Shown here in pieces: positions 33,557-42,562 of a stretch of DNA of 64,000 nt; within the stretch, counting starts at the first letter, position 1, and each line of letters begins with the position of its first letter. The notes beneath the pieces were generated by a model. That model saw only the letters and a list, made by a program, of their open reading frames with translations. It did not search any database and was not told where the DNA came from. This DNA is from Armatimonadota bacterium (GTDB lineage: Bacteria > Armatimonadota > Zipacnadia > Zipacnadales > JABUFB01). A program made the position numbers and the translations under genes. Where the stretch lies: the NCBI GenBank assembly GCA_013314775.1, contig JABUFB010000004.1:1-64000 (forward strand). Direction: 5' to 3'.

Positions 33557-34906
33557 CTATGCGGATCCTGTCAGCCATTTGACTCGCTCCTCTAGACGGT
33601 GGCGGTCCGCCGGATATCTTTCGGATAGGTCCGTCTGCCGGAAGGGATCCTCTCCGAGATGATACAGGGCGTCTTCGCCGCGCTGGGTATCCAGCAGGTA
33701 CAGCCAGTCTTGCTCCCACACCGACACGAACTCGCCGTGCCCCACGACTGCGTGATCCCTGAACTCAAGACCCGCCCCGACCGCCGGCCAGAAGTCCTTG
33801 CCGTCCGTCTCAGGCTTGTCAGGAAGGCCCAGCAGAGACAGCATGGTGGCCGTCACGTCCGTGTTGTAGAGCCAGCTCGCGAACCGTGTGCCGGCGTTCT
33901 CACCAGCAGGATGTCTCAGGATGCACGGCACCGCATTGAGTTCCAGGCCAGTACACGACTGGGGCATCCCGTAGCAGCCCCATTCGCCGATGATCTTGCC
34001 ATGGTCGGACAACAGGATGATCAGAGTGTCATCGGCCAGTCCGAGGGACTCCACTGTGTCCAGCAACCGACCAATCCAGTAGTCCACCATAGTGCATTCC
34101 GCGGCATATCTTGCGCGAACATGGTGGTGTTCTTCATCGGTGAGCATTTCTCTTCGGTACAGATTGGCGTAGATCAACTCCGGGCCGTCCCAGCGGGGGT
34201 CATACATGTCGATGAACCGGCGTGGCGCTTCCCACGGTTCGTGGGGGTCGAAGCTTTCAATGTGCAGGTAGAAAGGGCACGATCCACTGTTGCGCTCCAG
34301 CCATCGGATGGCTGAACGAAAAGTCTTCGCCGCCTGGTAGTCCTCATCACCCTCGCGGTACATCTGGTTGCGCAGGTACTGGGTGAGCACACGCGCCCTT
34401 GCCTCCGTCAGCTCTGTCCCTGGTTTGAGAAACCGCGCAAGATAGCCTTCCGGCAAGGGCTGACTCTGGTACATGTCATATTCCTGGCCGCGCTCCCACT
34501 GGAAACACTGGAAACCGCGGTGGAAGTTCTGCGAGGGTTTCATGAGATGGTAGCAGTCGCAGATGAGAGCGCAGGTATAGCCGTTGGCCGACAGGTGCTC
34601 GGCGACGGTCACATCGTTCTGGGGAATTGGTCGCCAGCCCGGGAGCGTGATGTACATGCCCTTGTGGGTCGGCTCTTCAGCGAACGGGAACACGCGGCGC
34701 CCGGTGAACATCCCCCTGCGGGCGGGTACAGTTGGCAAAGCCTCATTGCGCAGTCGCTCGCACATCACCCCCTGAGCGGCCAGGCGATCGATGTTCGGCG
34801 TGTGGACCTTGAACCCGGGCGCGGTAGGATCGGTTGTGCCTTGCGGCCTGTAGCAGCCGACGTGGTCCTGCCGGAAGCTGTCCACGGTGATCCAGATGCA
34901 GTTCAT
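33557..34906 (-). CDS. Sulfatase-like hydrolase lacking the formylglycine residue
   Basis: A 449-residue protein of the sulfatase/alkaline-phosphatase superfamily. CIWITVDSFRQDHVGCY gives the first metal aspartates, TPNIDRLAAQGV follows, and LLSDHGKIIGEWG gives the second metal site. The activation motif C/S-x-P-x-R reads T59-V-P-A-R. Without Cys or Ser, formylglycine cannot form, so classical sulfate-ester hydrolysis is doubtful; Thr is the nucleophile in several phosphatase and phosphonate-hydrolase relatives. Start ATG 34906 has GAGGAGG at good spacing. No signal peptide. It is downstream of the thioredoxin gene but separated by a terminator. Confidence 0.8.
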   Translation of the reverse strand: MNCIWITVDSFRQDHVGCYRPQGTTDPTAPGFKVHTPNIDRLAAQGVMCERLRNEALPTVPARRGMFTGRRVFPFAEEPTHKGMYITLPGWRPIPQNDVTVAEHLSANGYTCALICDCYHLMKPSQNFHRGFQCFQWERGQEYDMYQSQPLPEGYLARFLKPGTELTEARARVLTQYLRNQMYREGDEDYQAAKTFRSAIRWLERNSGSCPFYLHIESFDPHEPWEAPRRFIDMYDPRWDGPELIYANLYRREMLTDEEHHHVRARYAAECTMVDYWIGRLLDTVESLGLADDTLIILLSDHGKIIGEWGCYGMPQSCTGLELNAVPCILRHPAGENAGTRFASWLYNTDVTATMLSLLGLPDKPETDGKDFWPAVGAGLEFRDHAVVGHGEFVSVWEQDWLYLLDTQRGEDALYHLGEDPFRQTDLSERYPADRHRLEERVKWLTGSA

Positions 34907-34935
34907 GGTGGCCTCCTCAACGGTCCCCCCAAGTG

Positions 34936-34968
34936 AACGGACCCGCGGCAGTTCACCGCGGGTCCGTT
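34936..34968 (-). terminator. Terminator between the thioredoxin and sulfatase-like genes
   Basis: AACGGACCCGCGG (34936-34948) pairs perfectly with CCGCGGGTCCGTT (34956-34968). It lies 45 bp after the thioredoxin stop and 30 bp before the sulfatase-like start, both on the minus strand. Confidence 0.75.
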
Positions 34969-35013
34969 CTTGACCTTCGCTTCCGGACCGACCGGCCCGG
35001 TCTGGGGCTAACC

Positions 35014-35898
35014 TCACCCTCCGCCGGTGGGGCAGGCGAGGATGTCATCGATAATCTTCGAGTAGTGCGCCGCCATGATGCCGAACTCGCTGTCCCGGCT
35101 GCCGCGGATGACCTCGTTGAACAGCTTCGCGGCGGCTGCCAGACGGTTCGCGTGCGCCTCGGCCATGCCGAGCTCGTACTTGGCCTCCCAGCGTCGCGCG
35201 CTGTCAGGATTGACCGCAATCCACTCCTCGATGGCGGCTGATGCGCCGCGTTCCTCATCTGCGAGGCGCGCCAGAGCAAGCTCAAGCTTGGCGTCTGAAA
35301 GCGCCGCATGAGCCTCGGGAAGGGCCGCGATGGCCTCAGTCGCCACTGCCCGGGCTTCACCGATCTTCTCAGAGCGCCGGAGAAGATATGCGAGGCGGAC
35401 CAGCTCCGCACCCGTTGCGGTGCCGTCCTCGCGCTTCACTTTGAGCTCCGCGAGCTCTGCCTGTGCCGCGAACAGCTCAAGCGCCCGCTGCATCTTCACG
35501 CTGAACGGGTCTACGGGCAGATATCCCACGGACTGGCTGACAAGGTCACCCTTGGCTGTCAAGAACAGGTAAGTGGGCAGCGGGCCCACGTTGTACTTGC
35601 GGGGCACATCCTTGCGCTTATCCGCATTGACCTTGACGCAGACGAATTTGGTGCTCAGATCGATAATCTTGCGGTTTGGAAAGACTTCGCGGTGCATCTT
35701 GCTGCAGTAGTAGCACAGGTCGGAGTAGACATCCACGAAAACAGGCTTCGCGGCCTTTTCCGCCTGCTCGAGCGCCTCCTCGAGGCTCGCCGCCCACTTG
35801 ATCGACGCCTGCGGCTTCGTGTCTGCGATTGGTTCGGCCCAGCCGGCAGAGACCAGGCACATCATCAGCAGAGCAACGGGGATCGCCACTGTCCGCAT
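35014..35898 (-). CDS. Exported thioredoxin-fold protein with TPR-like C-terminus
   Basis: A 294-residue protein. Signal peptide MRTVAIPVALLMMCLVSAGWA; a thioredoxin-like domain follows with redox pair CYYC in VFVDVYSDLCYYCSKM and the cis-proline segment GPLPTYLFL. Residues from about 150 form helical repeats (LVRLAYLLRRSEKIGEARAV, WEAKYELGMAEAHANRLAAA) like TPR. Periplasmic thioredoxins reduce or form disulfides or assist cytochrome maturation; the partner is unknown. ATG 35898 has AAGGAG six bases away; an ATG two codons earlier overlaps that site. Confidence 0.85.
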   Translation of the reverse strand: MRTVAIPVALLMMCLVSAGWAEPIADTKPQASIKWAASLEEALEQAEKAAKPVFVDVYSDLCYYCSKMHREVFPNRKIIDLSTKFVCVKVNADKRKDVPRKYNVGPLPTYLFLTAKGDLVSQSVGYLPVDPFSVKMQRALELFAAQAELAELKVKREDGTATGAELVRLAYLLRRSEKIGEARAVATEAIAALPEAHAALSDAKLELALARLADEERGASAAIEEWIAVNPDSARRWEAKYELGMAEAHANRLAAAAKLFNEVIRGSRDSEFGIMAAHYSKIIDDILACPTGGG

Positions 35899-35983
35899 AA
35901 CCATCTCCTTAGATGTTACGGCATGCCCATTAAGAACACCATCTGGCCAGGTAGACGTTCCATCTGGTTGAAAATATCACCCA

Positions 35984-36012
35984 ATTATATAAATGAATGC
36001 AGCCGAAATCAA
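35984..36012 (-). promoter_or_regulatory. Promoter of the exported thioredoxin gene
   Basis: Minus strand TTGATT (36012-36007), 17-bp spacer, perfect TATAAT (35989-35984); leader about 80 nt. Confidence 0.65.
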
Positions 36013-36124
36013 GGGCCGGAAGCGCGCGGACCGTCACATTTCCTCGAAGACTCGTATGTCGCGCGAAACGTTCGCGAAACAATCCGGGAATAGTATCCAA
36101 GCGTCCGAGCAAACATGCGGGGTG

Positions 36125-36550
36125 ATGAACATGGTGGACCAGAGAATGGCTCGACGGCAGTACACGGGCGAGATACCCGCGCTCACCACCCGTTTGGGCC
36201 GGATTTTAGGCCCGGTACTCGATCCCGAACTACGTGCGCTGCTGGCCTGCGCGTGGAACCGGGCAGGGCTATGCGTGCTCATGCTGCTCAAGCGTGACCC
36301 CACTGCCTGCGAGACGTTGGAGGGTTTCCATCTGCGGCTGCGGTATCCCCTGGACGAACTGGCCCAGGGGCTCGAATCACTGGTCTCGGGCGGTGTGTTG
36401 CAGGTGTCCCAGGGTAACGGCGACCCCACGTACTGGCTTCCCGTTGACAGCCCCTACCTGCCGGCCCTGCAGCGACTTGCCAATGTGTATCACTCGGGCG
36501 TCGCGGGGCGCAACTGTCTGGTCGCCAATCTGCCCGGAACGACGGCATGA
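36125..36550 (+). CDS. Small winged-helix-like protein
   Basis: A 141-residue protein. The central part (LLACAWNRAGLCVLMLLKRD, LRLRYPLDELAQGLESLVSG, GVLQV) has the helix-turn-helix plus wing layout of small transcriptional regulators that sense or bind DNA. I do not recognise a named family. GGGGTG lies just before ATG 36125; longer frames to 35993 lack support and cross the divergent promoter. It is divergent from the thioredoxin gene. Confidence 0.5.
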   Translation: MNMVDQRMARRQYTGEIPALTTRLGRILGPVLDPELRALLACAWNRAGLCVLMLLKRDPTACETLEGFHLRLRYPLDELAQGLESLVSGGVLQVSQGNGDPTYWLPVDSPYLPALQRLANVYHSGVAGRNCLVANLPGTTA

Positions 36551-36660
36551 CTGCGTGCCGCGTCATCGGCGCCCAAGGGAGACGGTATGCATCCACCCTG
36601 GCCTCGTGTCCCCGGGCGATGAGCGTCCGGGTGTCAGCTTCCCAGTGCAGGTCCACGTAG

Positions 36661-36753
36661 TCACCCGGCGCGAAGTCTCGCATCGCGCCGCACTGCCATG
36701 CGGAGCTTGATGGCAAGCTGCGCGTGGGATTGCGTGATGGACTCGCGGGCCAT
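36661..36753 (-). pseudogene. Short frame with strong ribosome site, possibly frameshifted
   Basis: ATG 36753 is preceded by AGGAGGA at seven bases, the best ribosome site in the area. It gives 30 residues (MARESITQSHAQLAIKLRMA...) and ends at 36661. A different minus-strand frame overlaps its end, beginning MRDFAPGDYVDLHWEADTRT at 36683, and shows good GC-ending codons down to about 36550 before running antisense to the winged-helix gene. The pair looks like one small gene broken by a frameshift, or two coupled tiny genes. No family recognised. The remaining 36754-36883 shows nothing. Confidence 0.3.
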
Positions 36754-36883
36754 ACTGCATTCCTCCTGGAAGCGAACGGGTCTTTGTTCCCCTCGGTCCG
36801 GCGCCGACCCTTCCGGGAGGCCTTCCGACCCGAACGGGGAACTCTCTCTTGCGAGCGACATCCCGAGACCAGGGTGACCACTC

Positions 36884-38062
36884 ATGACCGGCAACATCTC
36901 CGCATTCACCCCAAAGCAGCGGATGCTCAATGCCTATCGCGGTGAATACAGCGACCGCGCACCCGTTGCACCCGAGTTCTGGTACTACTACCCTGCGAAG
37001 CTCCTCGGGGTGGACATGATCCAGTTTCAGCGCGAAGTGCCCTTCCATCAGGCCCTCCAGCGCACATTCGAGGCCTTCGACTGCGAGGGCTGGGGCATCG
37101 GCCTGGCACCCATTGGCAATGATCAGGTGACAGGCGACGCGCAAGAGCGTTGGATCAGCGACACCCGCCTGGAGATCCGCAGCACTATTCACACTCCCCG
37201 CGGCGACCTGACTTGTGCGTCGCTCCTGGACCGCGAGGAGCCGGGTTGGGTCACAGAGCGGCTGATCAAGGAGCCCGAGCGGGATTTGCCGGCCTTCGAG
37301 ATACACGCCCTGCCCGACCCGGAGAACACCGATGTCGCGCCACTCGTCAGGGCCTGGGAGGAAGTGGGCGAGTCGTATCTGCTGGAAGCCATGGTCGGCG
37401 TGCCCTTTGTGGACTTCTATGGCGGCAACCGCGAGGGTGCGCTGGAGACCACCATCTTCGACCTGTGGGACCATCGCGACTTGCTCAAGGGCCTGCAGGA
37501 GCGTTTCATCGACCACATGGTGTCCAAGACCCGGGTGATCTGCGAGCGTACTCCGGTAGAGAGCTTCTTTATCGGCTGCTCGTGGAGCTGCAATTCCTTG
37601 ATCAGTCCGGCAATCTGGCGGGAGTGGGACAAGCCGGTGATTGAGGCCGTCGCGAAGGAAGCCCATGCCCACGGCCGACTGCTGCATATCCACTTCCACG
37701 GACGCTGCATGGACACTTTGGCGGACTTCGCCGAACTGGAACTGGACTGTGTCTGCCCCTTCGAACGCCCGCCGGGGGGCGATGTCCAGGGTCTCGAGGG
37801 CCTGCGCGAAGTGGCCCGGCTACTTGCGGACAAGGTGACCATGAACGGGAACATCCACACAGTGGAGACCCTCATCCGGGGTACCGAAGACGACGTGCGG
37901 CGAGAAGTGGGCGAAGTCTGGGAAGCCTTCAAACATACTCCGCGGGTGATCTTCGGCACGGGCGATCAAGTGGGCCGCGAGACGCCCGAAGAGAACCTGC
38001 ACGCGATGATTGACGAGGCCAAGCGGCTGTCCGCGCGGCCGCAAGGAACCGGGGTGACCTGA
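36884..38062 (+). CDS. URO-D-family protein (corrinoid methyltransferase type), second copy
   Basis: A 392-residue URO-D-superfamily barrel. It starts MTGNISAFTPKQRMLNAYRG, has PVAPEFWYYYPAKLLGVD, and ends with NGNIHTVETLIRGT and FGTGDQVGRETPEENL, typical of MtaA-like proteins that present the substrate at the C-terminal barrel edge. The metal-site region reads HIHFHGRC, which keeps His and Cys, unlike the other two paralogues. It is two bases upstream of the start of the GH13-like gene, so the two are translationally coupled. Confidence 0.75.
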   Translation: MTGNISAFTPKQRMLNAYRGEYSDRAPVAPEFWYYYPAKLLGVDMIQFQREVPFHQALQRTFEAFDCEGWGIGLAPIGNDQVTGDAQERWISDTRLEIRSTIHTPRGDLTCASLLDREEPGWVTERLIKEPERDLPAFEIHALPDPENTDVAPLVRAWEEVGESYLLEAMVGVPFVDFYGGNREGALETTIFDLWDHRDLLKGLQERFIDHMVSKTRVICERTPVESFFIGCSWSCNSLISPAIWREWDKPVIEAVAKEAHAHGRLLHIHFHGRCMDTLADFAELELDCVCPFERPPGGDVQGLEGLREVARLLADKVTMNGNIHTVETLIRGTEDDVRREVGEVWEAFKHTPRVIFGTGDQVGRETPEENLHAMIDEAKRLSARPQGTGVT

Positions 38063-38064
38063 AG

Positions 38065-41000
38065 GTGACATGGCTACTCGCGGGGGTTCTCATCGCCGCC
38101 ACGGCGGGCACTGAGGCCGCAAGTCTGGAAATGGGCCGCCTGCGCCTTGACTTCGACGCAGCGGGGAGATGGACCGGGCTCGCCCTGGACGGCGCCAATC
38201 TCATCGACGCGGGTTCTGCCCGGGATTTCGAGGCGTCCATCGAGGGCGCCCAGTGGCCCGATGCGTCCCAGTGGACGGGCAGCGCTCCCGTCATCGACCA
38301 AGCTGCAGGAACCGTGACGGCGACTTCCGAGGCCCCCGGCTGGCGCGTGGCGCAGACCTGGACGCTGGAGCCGGATGCGCTGATCATCCGGCGCACCGCG
38401 ACCATCACTCGCCTGGATGATACTCCGGCGCTCATCAACGGCACCACGTTCCGCGTGCCTGGTGTGCGTTTCGAAGGCAGCGGAGACGCTTTGTGGTGCG
38501 TGCCGGGCGAGTTCCCGGTGCGCGAAAGAGCATTTGCCGACAACCAGCCAGGCGTCGCGCTGCATGAGCGTGGGTGGACGTGGTCGGAGACGGGCCTCGC
38601 CTGGGCGCGCTCTGAATCGGCGAAGGCCGGAGTGCTGGTGAACTGGCGACTCCACGTGGATTCCGCGCTGGTGTCCGTGGAGCAGCTTGCGGGCGCGGTC
38701 AATCTGATGCACCGCTTCCACACCCTCGCCCGGCTGGGGAAGGACCAGAGCATCATCGCAGGGGAGCAAGTGATCGCGCTGTCGGAAGGAAGTGAGGAGG
38801 CGGTTCGCGCTGCCGGTGCCAAGCTGGCCGAGTTCGCGCACCCCGGCCCGCCGGAGGACCGCCCGTCATGGCTCGAAGGCGCGGTGATCCAGGAACTCCA
38901 CCCGTGGGGCAGGCTGGAGACCTGGGGAGCGGGTGACCGTGGCTCGCGTATGCCCGACCTACAGGCCCAACTCCCCTTCCTGCGGGACCTGGGCGTCGAT
39001 GGCATCTGGATCCTGCCGGTTTCCGAAAAGCCGCCGTGGGTCTACCACCTGCCGGGATTCCGCCACATGGACCCGCAGGTGACCACTCCCGAACAGCTGC
39101 GCGATTTCATATCAGCAGCGCATGCAAGAGACATTCGCGTACTCATGGACCTCGTCACTTACGGCGTCGCGCCGGACAGCCCGGATGTGGCGAATCTGCC
39201 GGACAGTGTCTGGAACCGGGATCGCGAAGGCAACCGGATGAAGGCCTGGAGCGACTCGGTTCTCGCGGCGGACTGCTCCGACCCCGACTGGCGTGCGCAC
39301 ATCGTGGACCTGACCTCGTGGTGGGTGCGCGAGTTCGGCGCGGATGGTTTCCGGCTGGACTGCGGCGGGGCCGGACAGACACCCAATTGGCAGCCCCGCA
39401 CGAGCCTGCACATGAACGCCGGGATGCTGGCCGGAGGAGTGGGCCAAAACGGGCTCATCCGGGACGCGATCCGGGCGATCAACCCGGATGCGGTGATGCT
39501 CCCTGAAGCCGGGTCGCCCGCGCATTTCAGCACTGCTGACTTGATCTTCGACTATCCGCTGTACATGGTCTGTCGCGAGGCCACACGTATCCCGGACCGG
39601 GCGACGTGGGTACAGGAACTGCGGCGGTTCTTGTCGGCCCAGCAGACCACACATTCACCGAGGGCGCTGAACGCGCTGGTGCGGTTCACCGAAAACCACG
39701 ACTGCGTGGCTGCGCAGGCTTACTTCGGCGTGGGGCTCTCACAGGCCATCACTGCGGTGCAGGCATTCATCCCCGGGGTGCTGCTCCTTTACCAGGAGCA
39801 AGAAATCGGGTACTCAGAGGAGCTCCGACAGTGGCTCAGAGCCCGACGAGAGTTGCCCGAAGTGCGCTCGGGAAGCGTGGACTATGACCGCGTGTCCGTG
39901 GATGACCGGGCGGTGCTGCCGATCCTCCGGGCCATGGGCGACCTCAAGACGTTGGTGCTGGTGAACATGGGCGACGCCGACGTCTCCTGCAGCGTGACGT
40001 TGCCCCAGGATGTGGCGAATCAGGTTGGCAGAGCCACTGATGCGCTCTCCGGCGAGTCTGTGGACCTGTCTCAGCCGGTTGCAGTCCCCGCGTACCGGCC
40101 GCGGATCATTGCCCTGCGTGAGCTTCCGGCACAGGTGAATCCAGCCCCATCTGCTCCGGCTAAGGATGGGAACCTGGCAGAGCCTGTGGATATATCCCAA
40201 ATCGATGCCCAGACCACCCGCGCTACGGTTCGGCTCGCGCCTGTGCAGAAGTGGTTCGTGCAGACCGCCGAAGGCCTGCTGGCGGACCCCTTCATCGACC
40301 GCCACCGTAAGCCGAAAGAAAACGAGACTTTGGCCTCCACTATGCCGCCATTGTGGCGCTGCTGGAGGCCCTTCGAGAACGGCCTGTGGGACAACTGCGC
40401 CGAGCCGTCGCTCGGGGCAATCGCGGCGGATGGCCGGGCGGTGCGGGTTGTGATGACCGACATGCCCAGGGTGCTGAACGCGCGCATCGACGATCCGTCT
40501 TCCGTGGGCGAGAAAGCCACCATCACTGTGGACTATCGCCCGGGCGAAACGCCTTTCCGCATTGAGGAGCAAACCGACGGACAGGCGTTGCTCGCTGACT
40601 TGCGCCGACGATCGGCTGAGCCCGCGTCGCTCGTGGATGTCGATCCCCTGTGGGTGAAGGTGCACAATGACCACTACCGGATGGCTCTAGCAAGGCGTCA
40701 CGGCGGAACGATCGGACACCTCTCGGCGGCCGGCGATGAGCAATCCTGGCTGCAGGGACCTTCCGAGGTGTACTCCGATTGGGGGCTGTTCAAGGAGCGC
40801 TACCACGTTTCCAGCGACGGTGACACCAGCCCGCGCATGAGCGTTCGCGACACAGACACGGGCAAGCAGATCACCTTCTGGGGCCACTTGCACGGGCCGT
40901 CGTGGAACGGTGTGCAGACCGCGCCGATCCCGGGACCGCATGTAGCCTATCGCATCCGTTACGATGTGGACCAGTCGCCCAGGATCCGGGTCACGCTGAG

Positions 41001-41379
41001 CGTTACGGCGCTCACAGACCGCCCGGACACCAGGGCATTCTTCGCTTACCGCATCCCATTCACGGGCTTCGAGCAGTGGAGTGTGACCGGCGGCGAAGGC
41101 AACCCGTCCGGGAGACTGGGAGACCAACGGGGGAAGCGCGTGTATGAGGCGAGCCGGGAGGAAGAGCTGGGATCGGTGGAGTTCCGTCTGTCTGGTCCGG
41201 GGAAGAGCCTGACGGTCGGGGGCTTCACGGGAGATCCGGGCTTGCCGCAAAACCCGTTCCTGCTGGATGGCGGCCCGGAAACGATGCATCTCTTCTATGC
41301 GCTGCTCAACGGTGAGCCAGTGCACCTCAAAGCGCATGAGCCAATGACAGCGCAGTTCGAGCTGACCGTCGGCAGATAG
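38065..41379 (+). CDS. Large secreted GH13-like (alpha-amylase superfamily) protein
   Basis: A 1104-residue exported protein from GTG 38065, signal peptide MTWLLAGVLIAATAGTEA. An N-terminal beta-sandwich of about 250 residues is followed by a GH13-type barrel: DGIWILPVSEKPPWVYHLPG, VLMDLVTYGV, then the three catalytic positions D432 (GFRLDCGG), E481 (MLPEAGSP) and D546 (FTENHDC). About 470 residues C-terminal to the barrel have beta-rich segments of unknown type. All three acids are kept, so it is probably active on alpha-glucans or related sugars. Coupling to a URO-D gene is odd and may mean joint regulation. Confidence 0.75.
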   Translation: MTWLLAGVLIAATAGTEAASLEMGRLRLDFDAAGRWTGLALDGANLIDAGSARDFEASIEGAQWPDASQWTGSAPVIDQAAGTVTATSEAPGWRVAQTWTLEPDALIIRRTATITRLDDTPALINGTTFRVPGVRFEGSGDALWCVPGEFPVRERAFADNQPGVALHERGWTWSETGLAWARSESAKAGVLVNWRLHVDSALVSVEQLAGAVNLMHRFHTLARLGKDQSIIAGEQVIALSEGSEEAVRAAGAKLAEFAHPGPPEDRPSWLEGAVIQELHPWGRLETWGAGDRGSRMPDLQAQLPFLRDLGVDGIWILPVSEKPPWVYHLPGFRHMDPQVTTPEQLRDFISAAHARDIRVLMDLVTYGVAPDSPDVANLPDSVWNRDREGNRMKAWSDSVLAADCSDPDWRAHIVDLTSWWVREFGADGFRLDCGGAGQTPNWQPRTSLHMNAGMLAGGVGQNGLIRDAIRAINPDAVMLPEAGSPAHFSTADLIFDYPLYMVCREATRIPDRATWVQELRRFLSAQQTTHSPRALNALVRFTENHDCVAAQAYFGVGLSQAITAVQAFIPGVLLLYQEQEIGYSEELRQWLRARRELPEVRSGSVDYDRVSVDDRAVLPILRAMGDLKTLVLVNMGDADVSCSVTLPQDVANQVGRATDALSGESVDLSQPVAVPAYRPRIIALRELPAQVNPAPSAPAKDGNLAEPVDISQIDAQTTRATVRLAPVQKWFVQTAEGLLADPFIDRHRKPKENETLASTMPPLWRCWRPFENGLWDNCAEPSLGAIAADGRAVRVVMTDMPRVLNARIDDPSSVGEKATITVDYRPGETPFRIEEQTDGQALLADLRRRSAEPASLVDVDPLWVKVHNDHYRMALARRHGGTIGHLSAAGDEQSWLQGPSEVYSDWGLFKERYHVSSDGDTSPRMSVRDTDTGKQITFWGHLHGPSWNGVQTAPIPGPHVAYRIRYDVDQSPRIRVTLSVTALTDRPDTRAFFAYRIPFTGFEQWSVTGGEGNPSGRLGDQRGKRVYEASREEELGSVEFRLSGPGKSLTVGGFTGDPGLPQNPFLLDGGPETMHLFYALLNGEPVHLKAHEPMTAQFELTVGR

Positions 41380-41388
41380 CCAGAACGC

Positions 41389-41433
41389 GGACCGGGGACG
41401 AACATCGGGCAACTGATGCGCGTCCCCGGTTCC
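41389..41433. terminator. Bidirectional terminator-like hairpin between convergent genes
   Basis: GGACCGGGGACG (41389-41400) pairs with CGTCCCCGGTTCC (41421-41433) with a 20-bp loop, between the GH13-like and M42 genes. Confidence 0.6.
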
Positions 41434-41454
41434 ATTCCTGCCCCGAAAAAGAGG

Positions 41455-42528
41455 CTACAGATCGGTCAGGCTCGCCACCGTGTCAGCATCCAGCCGCTCC
41501 AGCAGTTTGCAGATCAGGTCGAGTGTCACCGCGTAGTCGTTGAGGTCGATGATGCCGAAGTGGCTGTGAATATGACGGGCGGCGACACCGAGGACGATGC
41601 TGGGCACGCCTTCGGCAGTCAGGTGATACCTGCCACCGTCGGTCCCGCCGCGTGACAGCATGGCGAATTGATGCTTGATCTCGTTCTGCTCACAGACGTC
41701 GATGACCAGGTCTCGCAGGCGAGGATTAGCGATCATGCTGCCGTCCATCAGGTAGATGGTGGCTCCCTCGCCCAGCTTCACCGATGAGTCTTCCTCCTTG
41801 ATGCCCGGCACGTCGCCCGGGATGGCGCTTTCCAGGATGATGGCCACGTCGGGGTTGATGGCGAAGGCTGAGGTGGTCGCTCCGCGCAGCCCGACCTCTT
41901 CCTGTACCGTCCCCACACCGTAGACTTCGCAGGGCAGGCTCTGGCCGTTCAACCGCTTCAGTGCATGCACGAAGAGGGCTACGCCGACCCTGTCATCCCA
42001 GGCCTTGCCCAACATGCGGTTCTCCACCGCCAGGTTGATGCAGGTGGCGCTGGGAACGATGGGGTCGCCGGGGCGTACACCCAGCTTCTCCACGGTCTCC
42101 TTATCAGACGCGCCCACATCGATGAACATGTCGGCGGCCTTCACCACGGTATTCGCCTTGTCCGGGTCCACGAGATGCGGCGGAATTGCGCCGATAACGC
42201 CGGGGACCTGCCCATTGCGGGTCTCGATAATCACGGGCTGTCCAAGCAGAACCTGATCCCACCAGCCGCCGAGATTCTGAAACTTGATCGTGCCTTCCTT
42301 GGCAATGTGCTTCACCAGGAAGCCGATTTCATCCATATGCCCGGCGAGGGCCACCTTTGGCCCGGGACCTGACGTCTTCAGCCGGCAGATGATGCTCCCC
42401 AGGCGGTCGTTGCGAATCTCGCAGATGTCCTGCAGTTCGTCTTTCACGATGGCAGCGACCCGGCGCTCGAAACCGGGGATGCCGTTCACGTCGGACAGGC
42501 GTGTGAGAAGCTCACGGTACTCGCTCAT
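41455..42528 (-). CDS. M42-family dizinc aminopeptidase
   Basis: A 357-residue cytoplasmic enzyme with all M42 landmarks: AGHMDEIGF, GKAWDDRVG (bridging Asp), VQEEVGLRGA (catalytic Glu pair), LESAIPGD, SRGGTDGG and ARHIHSHFG. M42 enzymes form large dodecameric cages (TET) and trim peptides; older annotations called them endoglucanase M, which is not supported. AAGGAGA precedes the ATG. It lies 35 bp downstream of the flippase gene on the same strand. Confidence 0.93.
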   Translation of the reverse strand: MSEYRELLTRLSDVNGIPGFERRVAAIVKDELQDICEIRNDRLGSIICRLKTSGPGPKVALAGHMDEIGFLVKHIAKEGTIKFQNLGGWWDQVLLGQPVIIETRNGQVPGVIGAIPPHLVDPDKANTVVKAADMFIDVGASDKETVEKLGVRPGDPIVPSATCINLAVENRMLGKAWDDRVGVALFVHALKRLNGQSLPCEVYGVGTVQEEVGLRGATTSAFAINPDVAIILESAIPGDVPGIKEEDSSVKLGEGATIYLMDGSMIANPRLRDLVIDVCEQNEIKHQFAMLSRGGTDGGRYHLTAEGVPSIVLGVAARHIHSHFGIIDLNDYAVTLDLICKLLERLDADTVASLTDL

Positions 42529-42562
42529 GGCAGTCTCCTTGGTCTTCCACGTTCAAGACGGG

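Noticed and set aside
41455-42528. Endoglucanase annotation for the M42 gene
   Set aside because: The complete dizinc aminopeptidase site is present; the cellulase name is a historic misannotation of the family.
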